Assembly: GCF_030463565.1 (NCBI RefSeq)
Contig: NC_134662.1
Location: 3,844,001 to 3,908,000, forward strand
From: Pelecanus crispus
Taxonomy: Eukaryota > Chordata > Aves > Pelecaniformes > Pelecanidae
DNA length: 64,000 nucleotides
Direction of reading: 5' to 3'
The position numbers and the translations under genes are program-made. The notes beneath the pieces are model-generated. The model searched no databases. It was not told the DNA's origin and saw nothing but the letters and a program-made list of their open reading frames with translations. Shown here in pieces: positions 45,701 through 60,700 of this stretch; the stretch's first letter is position 1, and every line of letters begins with the position of its first letter.

Positions 45701-48700
45701 TAAGCATTACTTCATTTCAAATTCTGCATGGTTCTTGTATAGCTGTCCTTCAGGCTTCATATGAAAACTTGTTGAATACTGTGCTTAGTTCAGCAAGTGT
45801 GTTTTGGTAATCCCAGTGTGATGATTGCTCGGTGTTTGCCAAAGCAGATTGTAGTTATTGCACAACTGCAATTTAGGTGAGATTGAATTAGTGTGGAGTT
45901 CCTTCTAAACCTGTGCGTGTTCAATTTGCCATTTTACAGGTTTGGTCACAAAATGTTCTTTCACAGGTTCCATTTTCCCAAAGTGACTCATCCAGCAGTA
46001 TTTCTTTCTGATAGTATTTGTATTAAGCTTTACCAAGGACCTGTCTGCTCCGCTGCAATGATTTAAAAAGCTCAAGGTTGGCTACTAGTTAAGTTTCAAC
46101 TTGGGAACAGTATATCACAAAGCTTGGGTGTGTGCTACCCTACAAAGCCAGAATGACTGCATTACTGCAGTACTTGGAGTTTAGGAATTTTGGGCTATTT
46201 AACATGGCCACACCTTTTATTTGCTCAAAGGGCAGGTTTGTTTCACAGGGTGTCTCCATAGTAGCAAAGACTGAGAAAGTAAGTCAGGGAGGGGCTGATG
46301 AGATGAGTGGGTTGAGGATCCGGCTTCGCTGTAAAGCCACTCAAGTGTGTGCTTGAGCTCATGATGCATCTTATTGCAAAATACCACGTTGGGTTGTGTG
46401 AGCAATTGCTTTGATGTACTGCTTAAGTTTCTAGTGTCCTTTAGGAACTCCAATCTATCTATATACTATAGAAATGGTACCAGCTGTTGTGGCAGTATGT
46501 GCCATAGGAAAATAATTTTTCAACGCGTTAAATTCTTTGCGATGCTCTGACCAACTAACCTAGTTTCAAAGATGCTGAAAGTGTGTGTACCCAGTATGCT
46601 ATTGTGAATCTTAATGGGAAGTTCACCATGCTGGCTCTTTTGTAAAGGTATTGGACTAAATCTTGTCCGGACAAGAAGGAGGTTATAACAACTTAAAAAG
46701 CCTTAAGTAGTAGGTGACAGAGCAGAGTTTAAAAAAAAAAAAAAAGTATGTGCTCTAAGCCTGCCAGGTAGGCTAAGGCCTCCACCACAGATTCATTATA
46801 TCAATGTAATATGCTGACTGCTGGGTTGGATTTAATTTGGTAAGTGATATAGGGGTGCAGTGAGCAATTTGGTGAACTAAAATGATTCCTCCCCCCCACC
46901 TCTTGCTATCGGTTCTGATCGGATTGTGAATTGCATGTCTCGAACAGGGTGCAGCGGAGGGGCGAGTGCTGTGCTGAGCTTGTAGCTGCTGCTTGTGGAC
47001 CGGTGGGACAGCGGTATCGTGCTGCGCTTAGCAGCCACCTCAGAGGCTGCAGTCTTCAGGATCTTGAAGTTCTTTTGTGTTGATCTTAACTTTCCAACCT
47101 TACTAGGGCTGAAGGAGGAAGCAGTTGTATTGTGTGTTCTTCAGAGATGTTTTCACAAAAAAGTTGACTCAGGCTTTCTGTTCGTGACCCAAGCTGGAAT
47201 GTTTTTTCTCACTGCTCCAACTTCAAATGACTAAAGAGTGTTGGGGGCAGGAAGGGGGAAAAGAGGGGCATGTGGGGGTAACATAAGGGAGCCTTGCTGG
47301 AAGTTAGTCTTCTGTGGAAGACAAGGAAAACTGGCATCCATCTTCCGAGTAGGTTAAACTTAGTTTCTTTCCTAGCTCTTGAATCTCTCAGCAAAAAATG
47401 TTGGAATGTAACATGAGCATGAATGATGATGTCATCAGACTGGACTTCTCTTATTAGTTTCTTCACAAAGTGATTTGAGCTGTGAACTGAAGTATCAAAG
47501 TACATTCTTCCATTCCTCTGGGACTGAACTCATACAGAGCCCTTGAAGCATACTTCAGAGACGCTCAATTCTTTCTGTGCTCCAAGAAATTTTTTTGCTG
47601 CTTTCATCAGAGCAAAGAGTTTGCTCTGTGAGCTTCTCAATGATTTGTGTGTCACTGTGTGTGTAAAATATTTTGGTGGTCTTTTACTGGGTCCAGAATC
47701 TTTTTACAAACTTAGGGAAAGTGAAGTAGAAGAATGATGCTGGCATGCTCTGGCAGAGTTACAAGACTTCTGACAGAGGGGGTTTTTTATCTGAACTTAG
47801 GAGAAGCAGTCCAAGGACTTGTAACAGTACAGATTTTTCTTGTTTTATTTTCAGAGGGGGATTTTCCAGGTGCAGCTGTGTTACCTGCTTTGCTTTTTGT
47901 AAGTGCATGTTAGCTGATGGCCTGTATGCCTCCTAAATCTATCTTTTCCCTCACAAGAAGGAAGGATACTACTATCCTTTGTCTGTCTAAAAATTGCTAG
48001 GGCAGTGTAAGGTGCTCCATATCCAAAGGCAGAGAATGCTGCTGCTATGTAGGATTTCCTCAGTGAGCCAGGGAAAGAAATAGCTTTTTGTAGAACTTGG
48101 GTTGGCTAGCCTGTAGCTTGCTGGCCTCTCTAGTCATTGTCCTCTTCCTTCCCCTATGCCCTGTCTTTTTGCCATTGCTTTAATTTTGCTTTCTGAAAGT
48201 CAGTATCACCTGTTTGTCTTGAAACTAATACTTGTATGGTTGTTTAGTTTGTATTTGTTTCTAGCCTTTTGCAGAGGCAGAATGCAGTTGATTTATTGTA
48301 ATCCATTTAAAGTAAGTGACTGGATCTTAAGTAGATAAAGGATTATATAGGGCAGCTGAGAATTTCTGTAGTACTTCTAGGTGTGCTGGTAGAAACTGAG
48401 ACAATCCCTGGCTTCTGTCCAAAGTGTGGTAAAGTTCAGGTAAAATCCTAGTGAAAATGAGACAATTTGTAGTTTTCATATGAATTAGAAGTTGCTTTTT
48501 AAGCTGTGAAAGCCTAGACTAATTCAAAATTCTTAGACCTTACTTGTTAAAACTTTAACGCAAAAAATGGCTTAGAGTTTGGGGGATGGTCAAAAAGATA
48601 ACTTAGAAAAAAAATAGAATTCTGCCTTGCAGCAGACTTCCTTTCTCTAATTCGGAAACGGGAACTAAAGAAGTGCTGATAGCAAGACTACACGGAGCAC

Positions 48701-51700
48701 GGGTGTTTTATTAAATTAATGCAGCTTGAGCAGCAGACCTTTTGTAGCCACGAGTGGTGCAGACAAAAGGAGGCTGCTGTCATAGAAACGCTCCCAGGCA
48801 GTGTTTTACCTGGTAGTAGCATGTATGCCGACTGGTGATTTTGGTGGTAGAAACAGCCTTGCCCTGGTCTAGGTAAGATCTGGCAGTGTAACTGCAAAAG
48901 TGGTATTTGTTTTCTCTAAACAGGAAGAGGAGATTTGTTAGTTCAAATGAAGAATTTTATGTAGAACAGTGTTACTGCTAGCTTGCTGCTGCTTCTGTTA
49001 ATCTCATCATAAAAATACCAGCTGCAAAAGAATTAGCTAAACAGAAATGTCAACATAAATTAATGCCTCTTGTGAGCAGGGATGTGAACTTCAGAATCTG
49101 AAGAACTGTGTTTCGAACGAAGCACTGCGCGGGCAGCTGGGCCTCCCCATGGTAGTGGGAGAATAAAAAAGGTAGAAAAATAGTGTTGGGTTGACATTGG
49201 CAAGCAGCTGAGTGCCCACACTGCTGTTTGCTCACCGCCTCCCCTTCCCTGCATTTGCATAGTTTTAAATGTAAATAAAACAATATAATACTTCAGAATC
49301 AATAGCTTTTGTACTGGCTTTTGCAATATAATTCAAAATACCCAATGGATACACTGTTGGTGAGAAACTTCTAAACCTTCTGAAACAACCAAGGTTCACT
49401 CTGGTTCCTCTGGCTCTACTGAATTAGGATACTTGGTATGGAGCATTTGAATTTATAACATGGTTTTAAAGCTTATTCATAGCTTCTAACATGTACAGAA
49501 AGAAGAGACACTGGGGTCTGGAAAGAGATGATGGCAGTCGCTGCAAGTGTAAAGACGGGTGATTGATAGGGGCTCCTGCTGAAGTTCCCAAATACCAAGC
49601 GCAGATTAATAGAGCACTTGTTTTCAATTTGCCTCAGGTTAGGTCATTCCAAAAAGCAACTGTCAATAGAGATTTCTTGTGGTTATCCAAGATCAGCTCC
49701 AACAGTACTGGAGGAAGAACAAGCGCTGATGAAAAGCTGTAGTCGATGCAGCTTCCTTCTGCTGTGGGAAGCTTGCCAGCACCGCTCTGTCCCCATGTGA
49801 GGATGGTGGCACCGCGTAACTCCCTGGTGCATTGGGTGTGCTCCTCTTGGGTTTGCACTTTAAAAGCCATTCTTTTAAAGGGAGCCTGCGTGGAATGATT
49901 TTGGTGTAACTGTACAGTACTATGTATGTACTGTCTGTAAACTTCCTTGCGTAGAGAAAAGACCTTGGAATAATTGTAGTTTTCCAACTGCTGCAGTCTT
50001 CCCTCTTCGTTTGCATGTACTTCCAGCTGGGAAGCTTACAAATTGACTGCTGCTTCTTTTGATGTTGAACAATCATCCCCCTCTGCCTCCTGGCTCTGGT
50101 CACAGCGGGCAGCGTAGACCGTCTCCAAGATAAGAGGGGAGTGGATCTGAAATTGCGTGTTCATTAAAGAAACACCGACATGTGGAAAGCAGCAGCAGTG
50201 AGCATTCCTTGTCAAAGTGCCCTGCAAGTAAATTTTCAAATATGTGAGAAAATGTTTATTTTAAACAAGCCATTAGGAAAGTTAAATTCAGGAAATTTAA
50301 ATTCTTTCCATAATAGTATAAATGTTTGTTTTTCCAGTTTATAGTTTCCTAGTGTTGCCTCCATGAGAGCCAAATATGTGACTTGTTCTCCTGGTGTTTC
50401 CGTGATGGATTGCAAGGGCTGCCCAAGTGTGCTTGCACAGATGCATTGATTCATACTGGGGGTGCTGGAGTTCTGTATGTTCAGAAATTTACAAGTTGTT
50501 ATTTAAGAACATTTTTTACAAGTTCAGGGCCCATTAGGGCCTGATGCGAGGGGTTTCATGAGGCCCATAAACACTTGTCTGCATTGGTAGGGCTTTTGTT
50601 TGCTGGTGGGTGGCTCTTGTAAAGAGCTGCCAGTTGTATCCCAGGCCACAGAAAGTAAAGCTGTACCTGTAGTGTTTGCAGTGGTTCAGGCACAAGAGCG
50701 TTCTTACAGTAAACTGGTGGATTATTGTAGCCTTGGAATTGTGCATTAATTTGAGTCATCAAAAGGATGGGATCACAGTCTTAATAGCCTCCCAGACTAG
50801 CTTGCCTCTTGCTGTACTCAGGAATCCAAGTGCTAATTAGAACAGCTGTTAAAAGGCCTATTCCTAATTACTACACCCTGTTAGAAGGAGACAGCCTTGC
50901 TGGGTGCCCGTAGCCTTTGTGGAACCTGGTCAGCGCTTGCGGGTGACCAGCAGCAGCACATGAACCGTGGTTTTGGAACCTGGCCTAATTTCTCGTATTC
51001 AGGACATCAAAGTCCTTGAGCCTGTCTTTGAAGAGCTAGCAGTGAGTAGTCAAACAAGAAATTCAAGATTTGAGGGGAAAAGGAAAAAAAAAAACCCACC
51101 AAACCAAAACCTGTGTCTGTAATTCGGTGTTCTGGGGCTTCTGGTGTGACCTACTTTTCCAACCTGTTTGCTGGGGAAGTTGAGCAGAGAGCTTTTGTTG
51201 TCGCGCAGATACTGTTACTGCAGGTGCCACCAGATATAGGGCATGGTGGAAGATGAGAGTTTCTGGTGGCCGCAGTGTGAAGCAGGGTATGTTTCCATTG
51301 AGATGGGTGGGAGTTGGCCAAGGCAGGGAAGAGCTATGTTCTTTTTTTCTGTTGATGAAAGCCTTTTAGCGTGGCATTTCTGTGTAAGAGTAATGTAGAA
51401 AATTATGAGAAAATGCTTTCATGTGTTAGATTTATATTACCATGTTTGCTCACAATGGGATTTGAAGTCTTCTGTGTAACTTGTTTGAAATTAAGCCAGA
51501 CTGATTTTAAGCTGTGTTATGTATATAAGTATAGATTGTGCTAAGAAGTAATTTGTAGCCTTGTTTGCTTTTGTCTTAGTAGTCTTTTTCATGCCTCCTA
51601 CTTGGGTTAGACTAGTCTTGGTCAGTTGAGGTGATTTGGGTGACTTTACAGGGAATGCTGCAATGAATTGAAACACATACATTGCATACAGTAATCTATT

Positions 51701-54700
51701 CCACAGATCTGTTTAGCTTTATTTGCAGGGAATGGAGGAGAAGTGCCAGGCTCCTGCAATTCACTAACTTTGTGCAAACAGATGGAATTATACCTACAGC
51801 TATTAAAAAGCCTAGAATAAATGCATTTCTGTAATTCTGCAATACCGGTTTGTTTGGGTAGTCTGATTCTAGTAGGAACAGCTCGTTTTAAAATTTTTTG
51901 TCAACTGTTTTCTTTCTCCGTAGAGTTGAAATGCACAGTGCTGCAGTAAGAAAAATCAAAGAATCAAGATGTTGGGATATGCTGTGCTACTCACAGCTTT
52001 TTGTTTTGAAGTAGCCATGTTAACTTTAACGTAGAACAAGTCCTAGTGTGAAAGGCGATAGAGGATGGGATTACAAAGATTTTGTACCAGTGGTACTTGG
52101 GTTTCTCTGCTTCAGAATGCTGCTCTGTCTTTTGACTTAAATGCACTTACTGAGCCTTAATGGTACTGTTGTCCTAGAATTTGTTGCTGCTCTTCTGGGG
52201 ATTGTGGCTAGAAAACAATAAACCAGTGATCAGACTCTTTTGCACTAGAATTCAAATTATTATATGTGGACCTACTTCTGCTGTAAAATTTGAAGAGTAG
52301 CTTTACTTCCAGTGAGCTGCTGTTTTTTGGGGTAGGGAGGGGAAGAGATCCATTTCTCTTGGGTCTCAGTTTCTCCAAGTTGCATCTTCTGCTTGTAACT
52401 GGAAAATACACATCTTTGGTTCATAATTGCCATGTCATACACCAACAGTTTTGGCCAGCTCCTGATAGCTTGTCTTTTGCTTAAGACTTCTTTACTCCTG
52501 GTAACTCACAGTACAATAATCTGTCCTCTTGATGAATGCCATGAGGCCTATCTGTTTTGCTATTACTGATCAACTACAGTGGTGTTCTAGCTTAACCTAA
52601 AAGATAGAAAATCCTGTCTGATATGAGTAGTCAGAAATCTGTTTTGTTAGATACAATAGGAGAATGTGAATATCAGTGCACAATGCTGCATTTGGTGGCT
52701 TCAGACAATTCAGCAATGCTTCAGCCCCTAAGGTTCCTAATGCATAGCTGAAAAGAGATATTGGATAGTGCTACTCAATTACTAAATTGGATCTTACTTA
52801 TATTTAATTTATGATGGAGGTGAGGTTCACTGCCCACTCAGTATATTTTCACTTATGCTTCTGTTCAGCTTCTCTACACCTTAATCTCAGTTGTTCTGCT
52901 TTAGGAGTACCTGAATAGAATTTAGTAAAAATGCTGTCAGTTTACCTTTCGTCTTTTCTTTTCCAGCGGGGATCTGACGAGCTTTTCTCTACTTGTGTTA
53001 CTAACGGACCCTTTATCATGAGCAGCAACTCTTCTTCTGCAGGTAATGTTGCCTATAAAAAAGGATAGCAATTGATTAGTATAGCAAATACTATGAGGAG
53101 GTCTGTTTTTTTCCCTCCACTTAATTTTAAAATATCTTAATTTTTAGTACTTACTAGGCCTTTTGTAGGACAGTGCTGAATAATAACAACTTCTGTCCTG
53201 TACACTTAAGATTAGCAGATTGAATAAACTCGTTGCAGGACAACCGCTAAAATGATTTTACAGAATTAGAACATGCAGGTTTTGCTGTAAACTGTTATAC
53301 TTAAAGCACAGTTGAATTTCATGTAGGATTATTTTGGCTGTACGTAGTAGTTTGCTGCTATTTGGGAGTCTTACACCATCTAGAGGTTAGTGGTCTCACT
53401 CGGGACAGTATCCTTGGTGCTCAGTCCAGAATTTTGCCCTTTGTGCTTGTCAGTGCCTTGAGTTGTCTTTCTTGGAACTACCATTGTCTTTTGAGTCCTG
53501 TCATGTCCTGCCTGCGGCCTCCCTGCCACGCTGCATCAGCTCCTGTCTTTGGTGGTGTGCTGCTGACAGTCTTTACCATATGTATAATCCAGCTGACCTA
53601 AAGTTACGTTTTGGTTCATACTTGTTTTAATATAAGATGTCCCCTTCGAACTGCTTCATTGTGAAGAATGCCCCAGTCAAAGTGAAAAGGAATAAAGTAG
53701 CAATCTAGAATTAGTGGCTCAGACCTATGCAAAGTAGAAATGTGGGTGGGTGTGTACTGTAAACAAGCTGTAAAATGGCCACTGGAGAGTTGATTCCATT
53801 GCAGTGGCATTCAGCTATGTCACTTGCATCATGTGACTTGGAAAAAACAAATGAGAAAAACCATGTGTCTTCAGACTCTAATTAAATTAGACTATGGAAT
53901 TTCTCTGTAATAGAGTAATAACTGGATGGGGAGCACAAACCGTATGTCAAAAGTGGTAAGTGTGTGCATATTCTTTCAAACCCACTCTAATAAGCAGTAA
54001 CTCTTTCTTTTTACAGCTAATGGAAACGACAGCAAAAAATTCAAAGGTGATAGTAGAAGTGCTGGGGTCCCATCCCGAGTAATCCATGTCCGTAAACTCC
54101 CCAGTGATGTCACGGAGGCAGAGGTCATTTCTTTGGGCGTACCTTTTGGCAAGGTCACCAATCTTCTAATGTTGAAAGGAAAAAACCAGGTATTGTCTGT
54201 ATAATTGAAGGCAGGGATTATGTCAAAGACTTGATGAGTTTGTCATCAGTAAACCAGATCCAAGTTGTTGAAACAAAACTGTCATGTATTAGGAGTCAAT
54301 AACTTCTGCATGCTATTTTACTTATCCATGATTATCCCATGAGCTGTAGAAAATACTATTTTCAGACTGTGCAAGGAGCTAAGTCCATAATTATAGGTTG
54401 TCACTTATAATTAGCATTATGTCTGGTTTTTAAATTACAGACCAGGTAAATTATTTGGACAGCAGTGACATCAGTTGGCCTTTTTCACTCAAGCCAGCTT
54501 GACAGTTGAGTAACCACCAGTGTAACTTTGCATGTTAAGGACACCTTTACAGATACTATAGATGAGCTGGGTAAAGCTAAAATGCTCTTGGGTAATGCAG
54601 AAGGTGTGCACTAATTTGGTAACTAAAATTGTCTTACAAATTAAGGAGTAAAAAAGCAAGCCAACTTTAATCGTCGCTTAAAATACTATGTCTTTAATCT

Positions 54701-57700
54701 GAATTATGAAAATGTGCCTCTGATATATTGCATGGTGCGATTATATGTAAGGACTTAATGTAATGACTTGCTACAATCCCTTATGTTTTTGTTTGGAAGT
54801 AGAGAAGACCATAAAGGTACCAAACAGTGAGTGGGCTTACTGCTCTGTAGAGAAGTATGGAAAGTTGCTTAATAAGACAAGAGTTGAGAGTCTGGATTGT
54901 TGCCGCATTCTTGCGGATGCTTCTGTCACTGCCAGTTTCCTAAATAGACGTTGCATGGAGATCTTAGGATGAGACTGAAACATTAGATACGTTAAGTCAG
55001 TCTGGACAGTGAAGATCCTCACTTGCTCTACGTACAGTCGGTTCTTAAACAGTTCTGTGTACGAAAACTTGCATGTAAATGCAGTTGTGAAAATCAAATA
55101 CAGTTACAATTCAACTGGAAGTTCCTCCTAAGGTTATCAATCGTGTAATACTGTTGTTGAGTGTTAATGCTGTCTCCTAGTGTGAGCCGCTTTGATAATA
55201 TTTCAATGTTGGATTTGACTTCTGCGCAGGCTTTCATAGAGATGAACACGGAGGAGGCAGCCAACACCATGGTAAACTACTACACCACAGTCACTCCAGT
55301 CCTTCGAAGCCAGCCCATCTATATTCAGTTCTCCAACCACAAGGAGCTTAAGACAGACAACTCTCCAAACCAAGCAGTTAGTTTTTGTTCTTTACATTGT
55401 CGTGCTGGTGGGAGGGAGAGATGGTTCTCTGCTGCTGTTTTGATTTGTGCTGCTGGTGTAGGCCTAGGAGGGTTTTGAGATTTAGTCTAAGTAGCGAAGT
55501 GCTAAACAGAGCACACTAGCTTCTAGCTTACGGAATTAAGGATTCCTATAATAGCTTTTATGCAAAGTCTCAGCAGACTATTAAATGAGCTGCTAAAACT
55601 GCCTTAATGTCAGGGGAGGAAAATGCATAGTGAAAATGAGATCATGAGAAGTGGTGTTTAGCATTCTTTAGGTAGGTATTCAGTTACTGTTTCTATCTGA
55701 AGACTTGATTAATGCTAGTGCTTTAGGACATTTGTTTTTAATATTTGAAAGATGTATATAAAATGAAGCTCTGATGGGGGAAAGACTTGTGGCTGCAGGA
55801 GAGTACAGTCTGTTGCTGGTAAGCGCTAGCTCTGAGGCAGGCAGCCCTTGAACGCAGCAGTTCTTAAGGCTTTGGGCTGTCTAGAGTTTCTGTGCAAGAT
55901 ACGCTCTGCATAGGGCAAAAAGTTCCCTTTTTTTGGCTCAACTGCTCTTGGCAATCTTTCAGAACAGGAACACTGGAAAGAAGTTCAAGTTAGTTGTGTC
56001 TCCTTATCAGGGATGGCTGCTGAGTACATCCAGTTTGCCTCCTCTCACTTTTCAGGCTGACTTTCACCAGGATCAGAGCATCTAATGCTGTGCAGATGAA
56101 ATGCTACTATACTATTTGGTGCATCTGACAAAGCCAGAATCCAGTGCCCAACAGTGAGCACATGATAATGTTATGTGTGTGAGGGGGACTCCACAGGAAA
56201 ACTCCAAGTCAGTTTTCACTCCTGGATCCCTAAAGCAGATGTACATTAATCTTCTAGCCTTGTCAGCTTCTGTAGTATTCTGGAGATGGTGTTTCACCCC
56301 AGAAGAGCCTAGTTTTCTGAACAGTGGAATAATTTTGTTGCAGCAGTAGATGCTGAGCAAGATTCTAGCAGTAGCTAGCATAAATACTTTGTATTTTATT
56401 TAGTTTGTATTTTTTGCATTGCTCTTACTGATTGAGGTGGTCTGTATTGTCCATGTTTAAAATGTTCTAAAGTCATTGTGTCCCCAGCCTTAGGAACAGT
56501 AAATTGCTTTCTGTTGTTCTGCTAACTGTTAAGTTCTGCTAGAAGTTTGCAGGTAGGAAGCTCAAGAAAAGCTGAATGTGTATTTTTGCAAGCAGAAAAG
56601 TGTTGGTCTAACAGCATGTTTGGTTCTGCAGCGTGCCCAAGCAGCTCTGCAAGCAGTGAATTCTGTTCAGTCTGGAAACCTAGCGCTGTCAGCCTCTGCT
56701 GCAGCAGTAGATGCAGGAATGGCGATGGCTGGCCAGAGCCCTGTCCTGAGGATCATTGTTGAGAATCTCTTCTATCCTGTCACTCTAGATGTTCTGCATC
56801 AGGTAAAACACGTTGCCACAACTTCTTGAAGATTGCCCTGGAGGAAGGGGTAGCCACAAATAGTGAATTACTGTATTTGCAATGTCTGTGTTCTAACAGC
56901 ATGTGCTTTTTATCTGTATAATTCAAGTTCTGAACATAACTGTCAAATTTCTATTTTCTGGAGACCCTGACACCTACACAAGATTCTTCTATTTTTGGTT
57001 CCAATCTGGCCAGACTTTAATTTCCAGAGATTTGATTGCTGGTCCATTTTCATTGGATTAGTCTGGTATAGTGCAAGGGACAAATATTTATGTTTTCAAG
57101 ACAGCTCTTCAAGTTCTGTTTAGGGTTTAGCAGAAGTAGCTGCTACATGCCCTGTGTGAGGGTAGGGGGAAATAAATACAGTGTCCATGAGTTATTTAGG
57201 CAGTAGCCTATTTGGAAAGTTCCTGCTGTCTGCTGTGGTTGCTTAATTTAATCTTCATGTTTAAAATGCAGGCTTGACTGCATTTAAGAATCCCTGAAAT
57301 TCTTGGAAAAGTTCCAGCTTGTGAAGGTGTATGTGAATCTTCTTGTGTAAGAACTCATAACAAACAAAAACGTTATTAAGGGGGCAGTTCAGTCACCCTG
57401 ATGTTTTTCTGCTCTGATGCCATGATGCAAGTTAAACAATGCCCAATGGTGGAGTTGAAAACCTTAATTTTTTCAGTTGGAAAGCTAACAAGGTGAAAGG
57501 ATGGCTTTTGTTGTTTCTGCTTCTACTAATGCAGATCGATATGAAATTAACTTAGTGGAAATGAGATAACAAGATATGCAAATATTATCTTGCAGATTTT
57601 TTCCAAATTTGGTACAGTCTTGAAAATAATTACATTCACGAAGAACAACCAATTTCAGGCCCTGTTACAATATGCTGATCCAATGAGCGCTCAGCATGCC

Positions 57701-60700
57701 AAACTGGTGAGTAGTATGCTTGCAGTGCTAAACACCTGGATTATTTTAACTTTTAGGCTTGCTTTTATTAATCTAGGATCAATGTTAGAAACTAGCATTT
57801 TGGAGTATTTGGCGGTTGTATTAGGTTTATGTGAGCGTTGCCCTAATGACAGGTCCCACATGGGAGTGGGAGGGAATTTCCCCACCAAGAGCAGTACGGC
57901 TAGCTTGGGTGAATACTGAAGGAGATAAGATGAAGCCGTGCTTTCCCCACACAAAGCAAGATGCCTGCTCCATCAGAAGGTACGCACTGCTACCTGGGAT
58001 GATGTAACACCTTCTCTCTTCAGAGATTTGTTGCTGTGATCTTAGCATGAATGCATCTTGGATGAAGAATGGTTTGTTTCCTTGCAGTCTTTAGATGGAC
58101 AGAATATCTACAATGCCTGTTGCACGCTGCGCATAGATTTCTCAAAGCTCACAAGTCTCAATGTAAAATACAATAACGATAAGAGCAGAGACTATACACG
58201 ACCAGACCTACCTTCTGGGGATAACCAGCCCTCTCTGGATCAGACCATGGCAGCTGCTTTTGGTGAGAATTCTTGAAGTGGGAGGAGGACAAATGTAACT
58301 GATAAGTGTGTCAGTTGGGGAAGGGGATGTTGTCCTAGTGTATTTGGTCATACAAAATTTTGGAATGCAAAAATTTGGAATACAAAATATGACTAATGAG
58401 GAAAGTTTGGGAATCGGACTAGTGCAAAATCCTAGTAGGAGCATATGGAAGTGGGTGGATGCTGTGCTTTGAAAGCTCTTCTCCATTTGGGTGCGGACTG
58501 GTGAAGGCTTCCCAGCTGTCTGCGCTTCTAGTGCCATCTGCTGTTTTGCCTACAGTATGGACTCGGGGATAATTTGGGGTGTTGTAACCTATACTTTAAA
58601 AACTATGTTGTGGTTAAACAGCCACAGGAGCTACTAGCTCGTATTCTGGACAACAGCTATATTCTAATAGCTGTTTCAGAACAGCAGAGTTAGAGGAGGA
58701 ATAGTCTTTTAATTTCTTGAAGCTCAGTGTTACATTAGAGGCATTTTTGAATTACTGTTTATGTTTTAGGTTTTAGCTTTCAAGTAAATTCTTATGTTGA
58801 AGGACATGTCAAGACATCCCAGCTAAGTCTAGACTCTTCTTGCTATTGGGTGTCTTAATATAATGCGTATATCTTTCCCAGGTGCCCCAGGAATAATTTC
58901 TGCTTCTCCATATGCGGGAGCTGGCTTTCCTCCTACCTTTGCAATTCCTCAGGCTGCAGGTACTGTATTTCGTAAGTTGAAATTTTATATAGATTTTCTG
59001 TTGCTGAAGCATCTTGATATTTTAAAGCTAAGTAGTGATTCTTTTTGTTGGGGTTAGTCATGTAAATTCTAAATGTGGGCATTCAGGCACAGAAGGGAGT
59101 GGTGTTTCAGTACATAATCTCAACTAGGGGTGCAAGTGTGCAGCTGTGGCACCTCTGGGCAATATCCCAGTGACGAGGCAAATAGGAGTAGCAGGATGGG
59201 AGAGACAGTAAAGGAGGTATCAAAAATAATTGTGGGAGATGGGGGAGGAGATAAAATTTTTTTGTATTTTGCATTTCCTCATGTGGTTGCAGAGGTTGGG
59301 AACTCGGTTTGACAGCTGTAAATGTGGTCAAAAGCAAGGATTCTTTGTCCATTTTTCCCTAAATATTTTGAGTAAAGCTACTATTTAAACAGCTAGGGTC
59401 AAAATGTGAACCTAAATAGATACATTGCAGTTGCACTGTGACACAGCTCATATTGCGGGTAACAAATTATTGCTACTTACAGAAGTAGCCCAGTGTCCAA
59501 GATTAAAGTCTTAGGTTTTGGGTGCTAAACACACTCATTGGAGTGCTAGACTAAACAATTTTTGCTTTGTTTTTCATAGCGTACCAAGCTATGTTGACTT
59601 TCTTTGATGGCATTTCCTTGCTTATGACAAACAGGCACAGATCAAACTGTTCCACCATTACCGTTTTGTTAACAGCCTGTCCTGTTGGGGAAATGCAGTG
59701 CCACTTTGAGGAGTAATTTCATTTAATCGATTACTAGCAATTGCTTCTTGAACTCTAAAGCTCTTAGCTTTGGAGGGCTAATACAGTGAAGTGCCAGATG
59801 TTACTGTGAGCAACCTAGAAATGCCTATAAATAAAACTTAAATGTTTTTCCGTTCAAGAAGAGGTTAGCTGATGGTAGTGTACAATATCTGAGTGTTATA
59901 TGCATGGTTAAAGAACAAAGCATTTTGGGCATGCATTGGTTGGAAAGACCCTTACAGATGCACTGTTTGTGATACCTTTCCTGCACCAACAGAGCTGAGG
60001 CTTTGTGCTGATTCCGCTTCTTGTGAAACATGCAAAATATTGTAGTCACCAAGCTAGTGCTGAGAGGCACCTGTTAAGCACCAGGCACTGCAAGAGCAAA
60101 TACTATAAGAAATTGAAACATTTCCTGCAGCACCAGAATTGGAGGCTCCTGTTGCTCTTAGAGTATACGGTCACTGTTTCGAATGGTTACTTGCATGTTA
60201 CGGAAGGCGTGCTGTTCTCCCTTCTGGTGCGGCAAATACACTAGAGTACGTGCTGTTAATTTCTTTACTGGTTAATATTCTTTAATTTCCAGGGCTGCCA
60301 GTTCCAAATGTTCATGGAGCACTAGCTCCTTTGGCTATCCCATCAGCAGCAGCTGCAGCGGCTGCAGCAGGACGGATTGCCATTCCCGGCCTCGCTGGGG
60401 CAGGGAACTCTGTTCTGCTGGTTAGCAATCTGAATCCTGAGGTTAGTGGAGTCCTAACTTTATTTTTTTTCTCCTTCCTGTTACATCTGCTTTCACTTTC
60501 TGAACACAGATTGTGCTGAAACTCATTGAAAGTGAAATCCTACTGTATCCTAAAGGAAACGGCAAAACTAGAAAAGCAGATGATGTGCTCTGCTGGCTCT
60601 AAAATTCAAAGCAGATCAGTACTCTAGTTGCTGAAGGGAAATGAGAAAGTCCATATCTCAAATTAAAATCTTGCTCTTCTTTGGTTCAAAGCCAAGGATG

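Noticed and set aside
47415..47495. Possible C/D box snoRNA (ATGATGA ... CTGA) in PTBP1 intron 2
   Set aside because: The boxes are present, but the flanks do not pair into a terminal stem and no convincing inner boxes were found.
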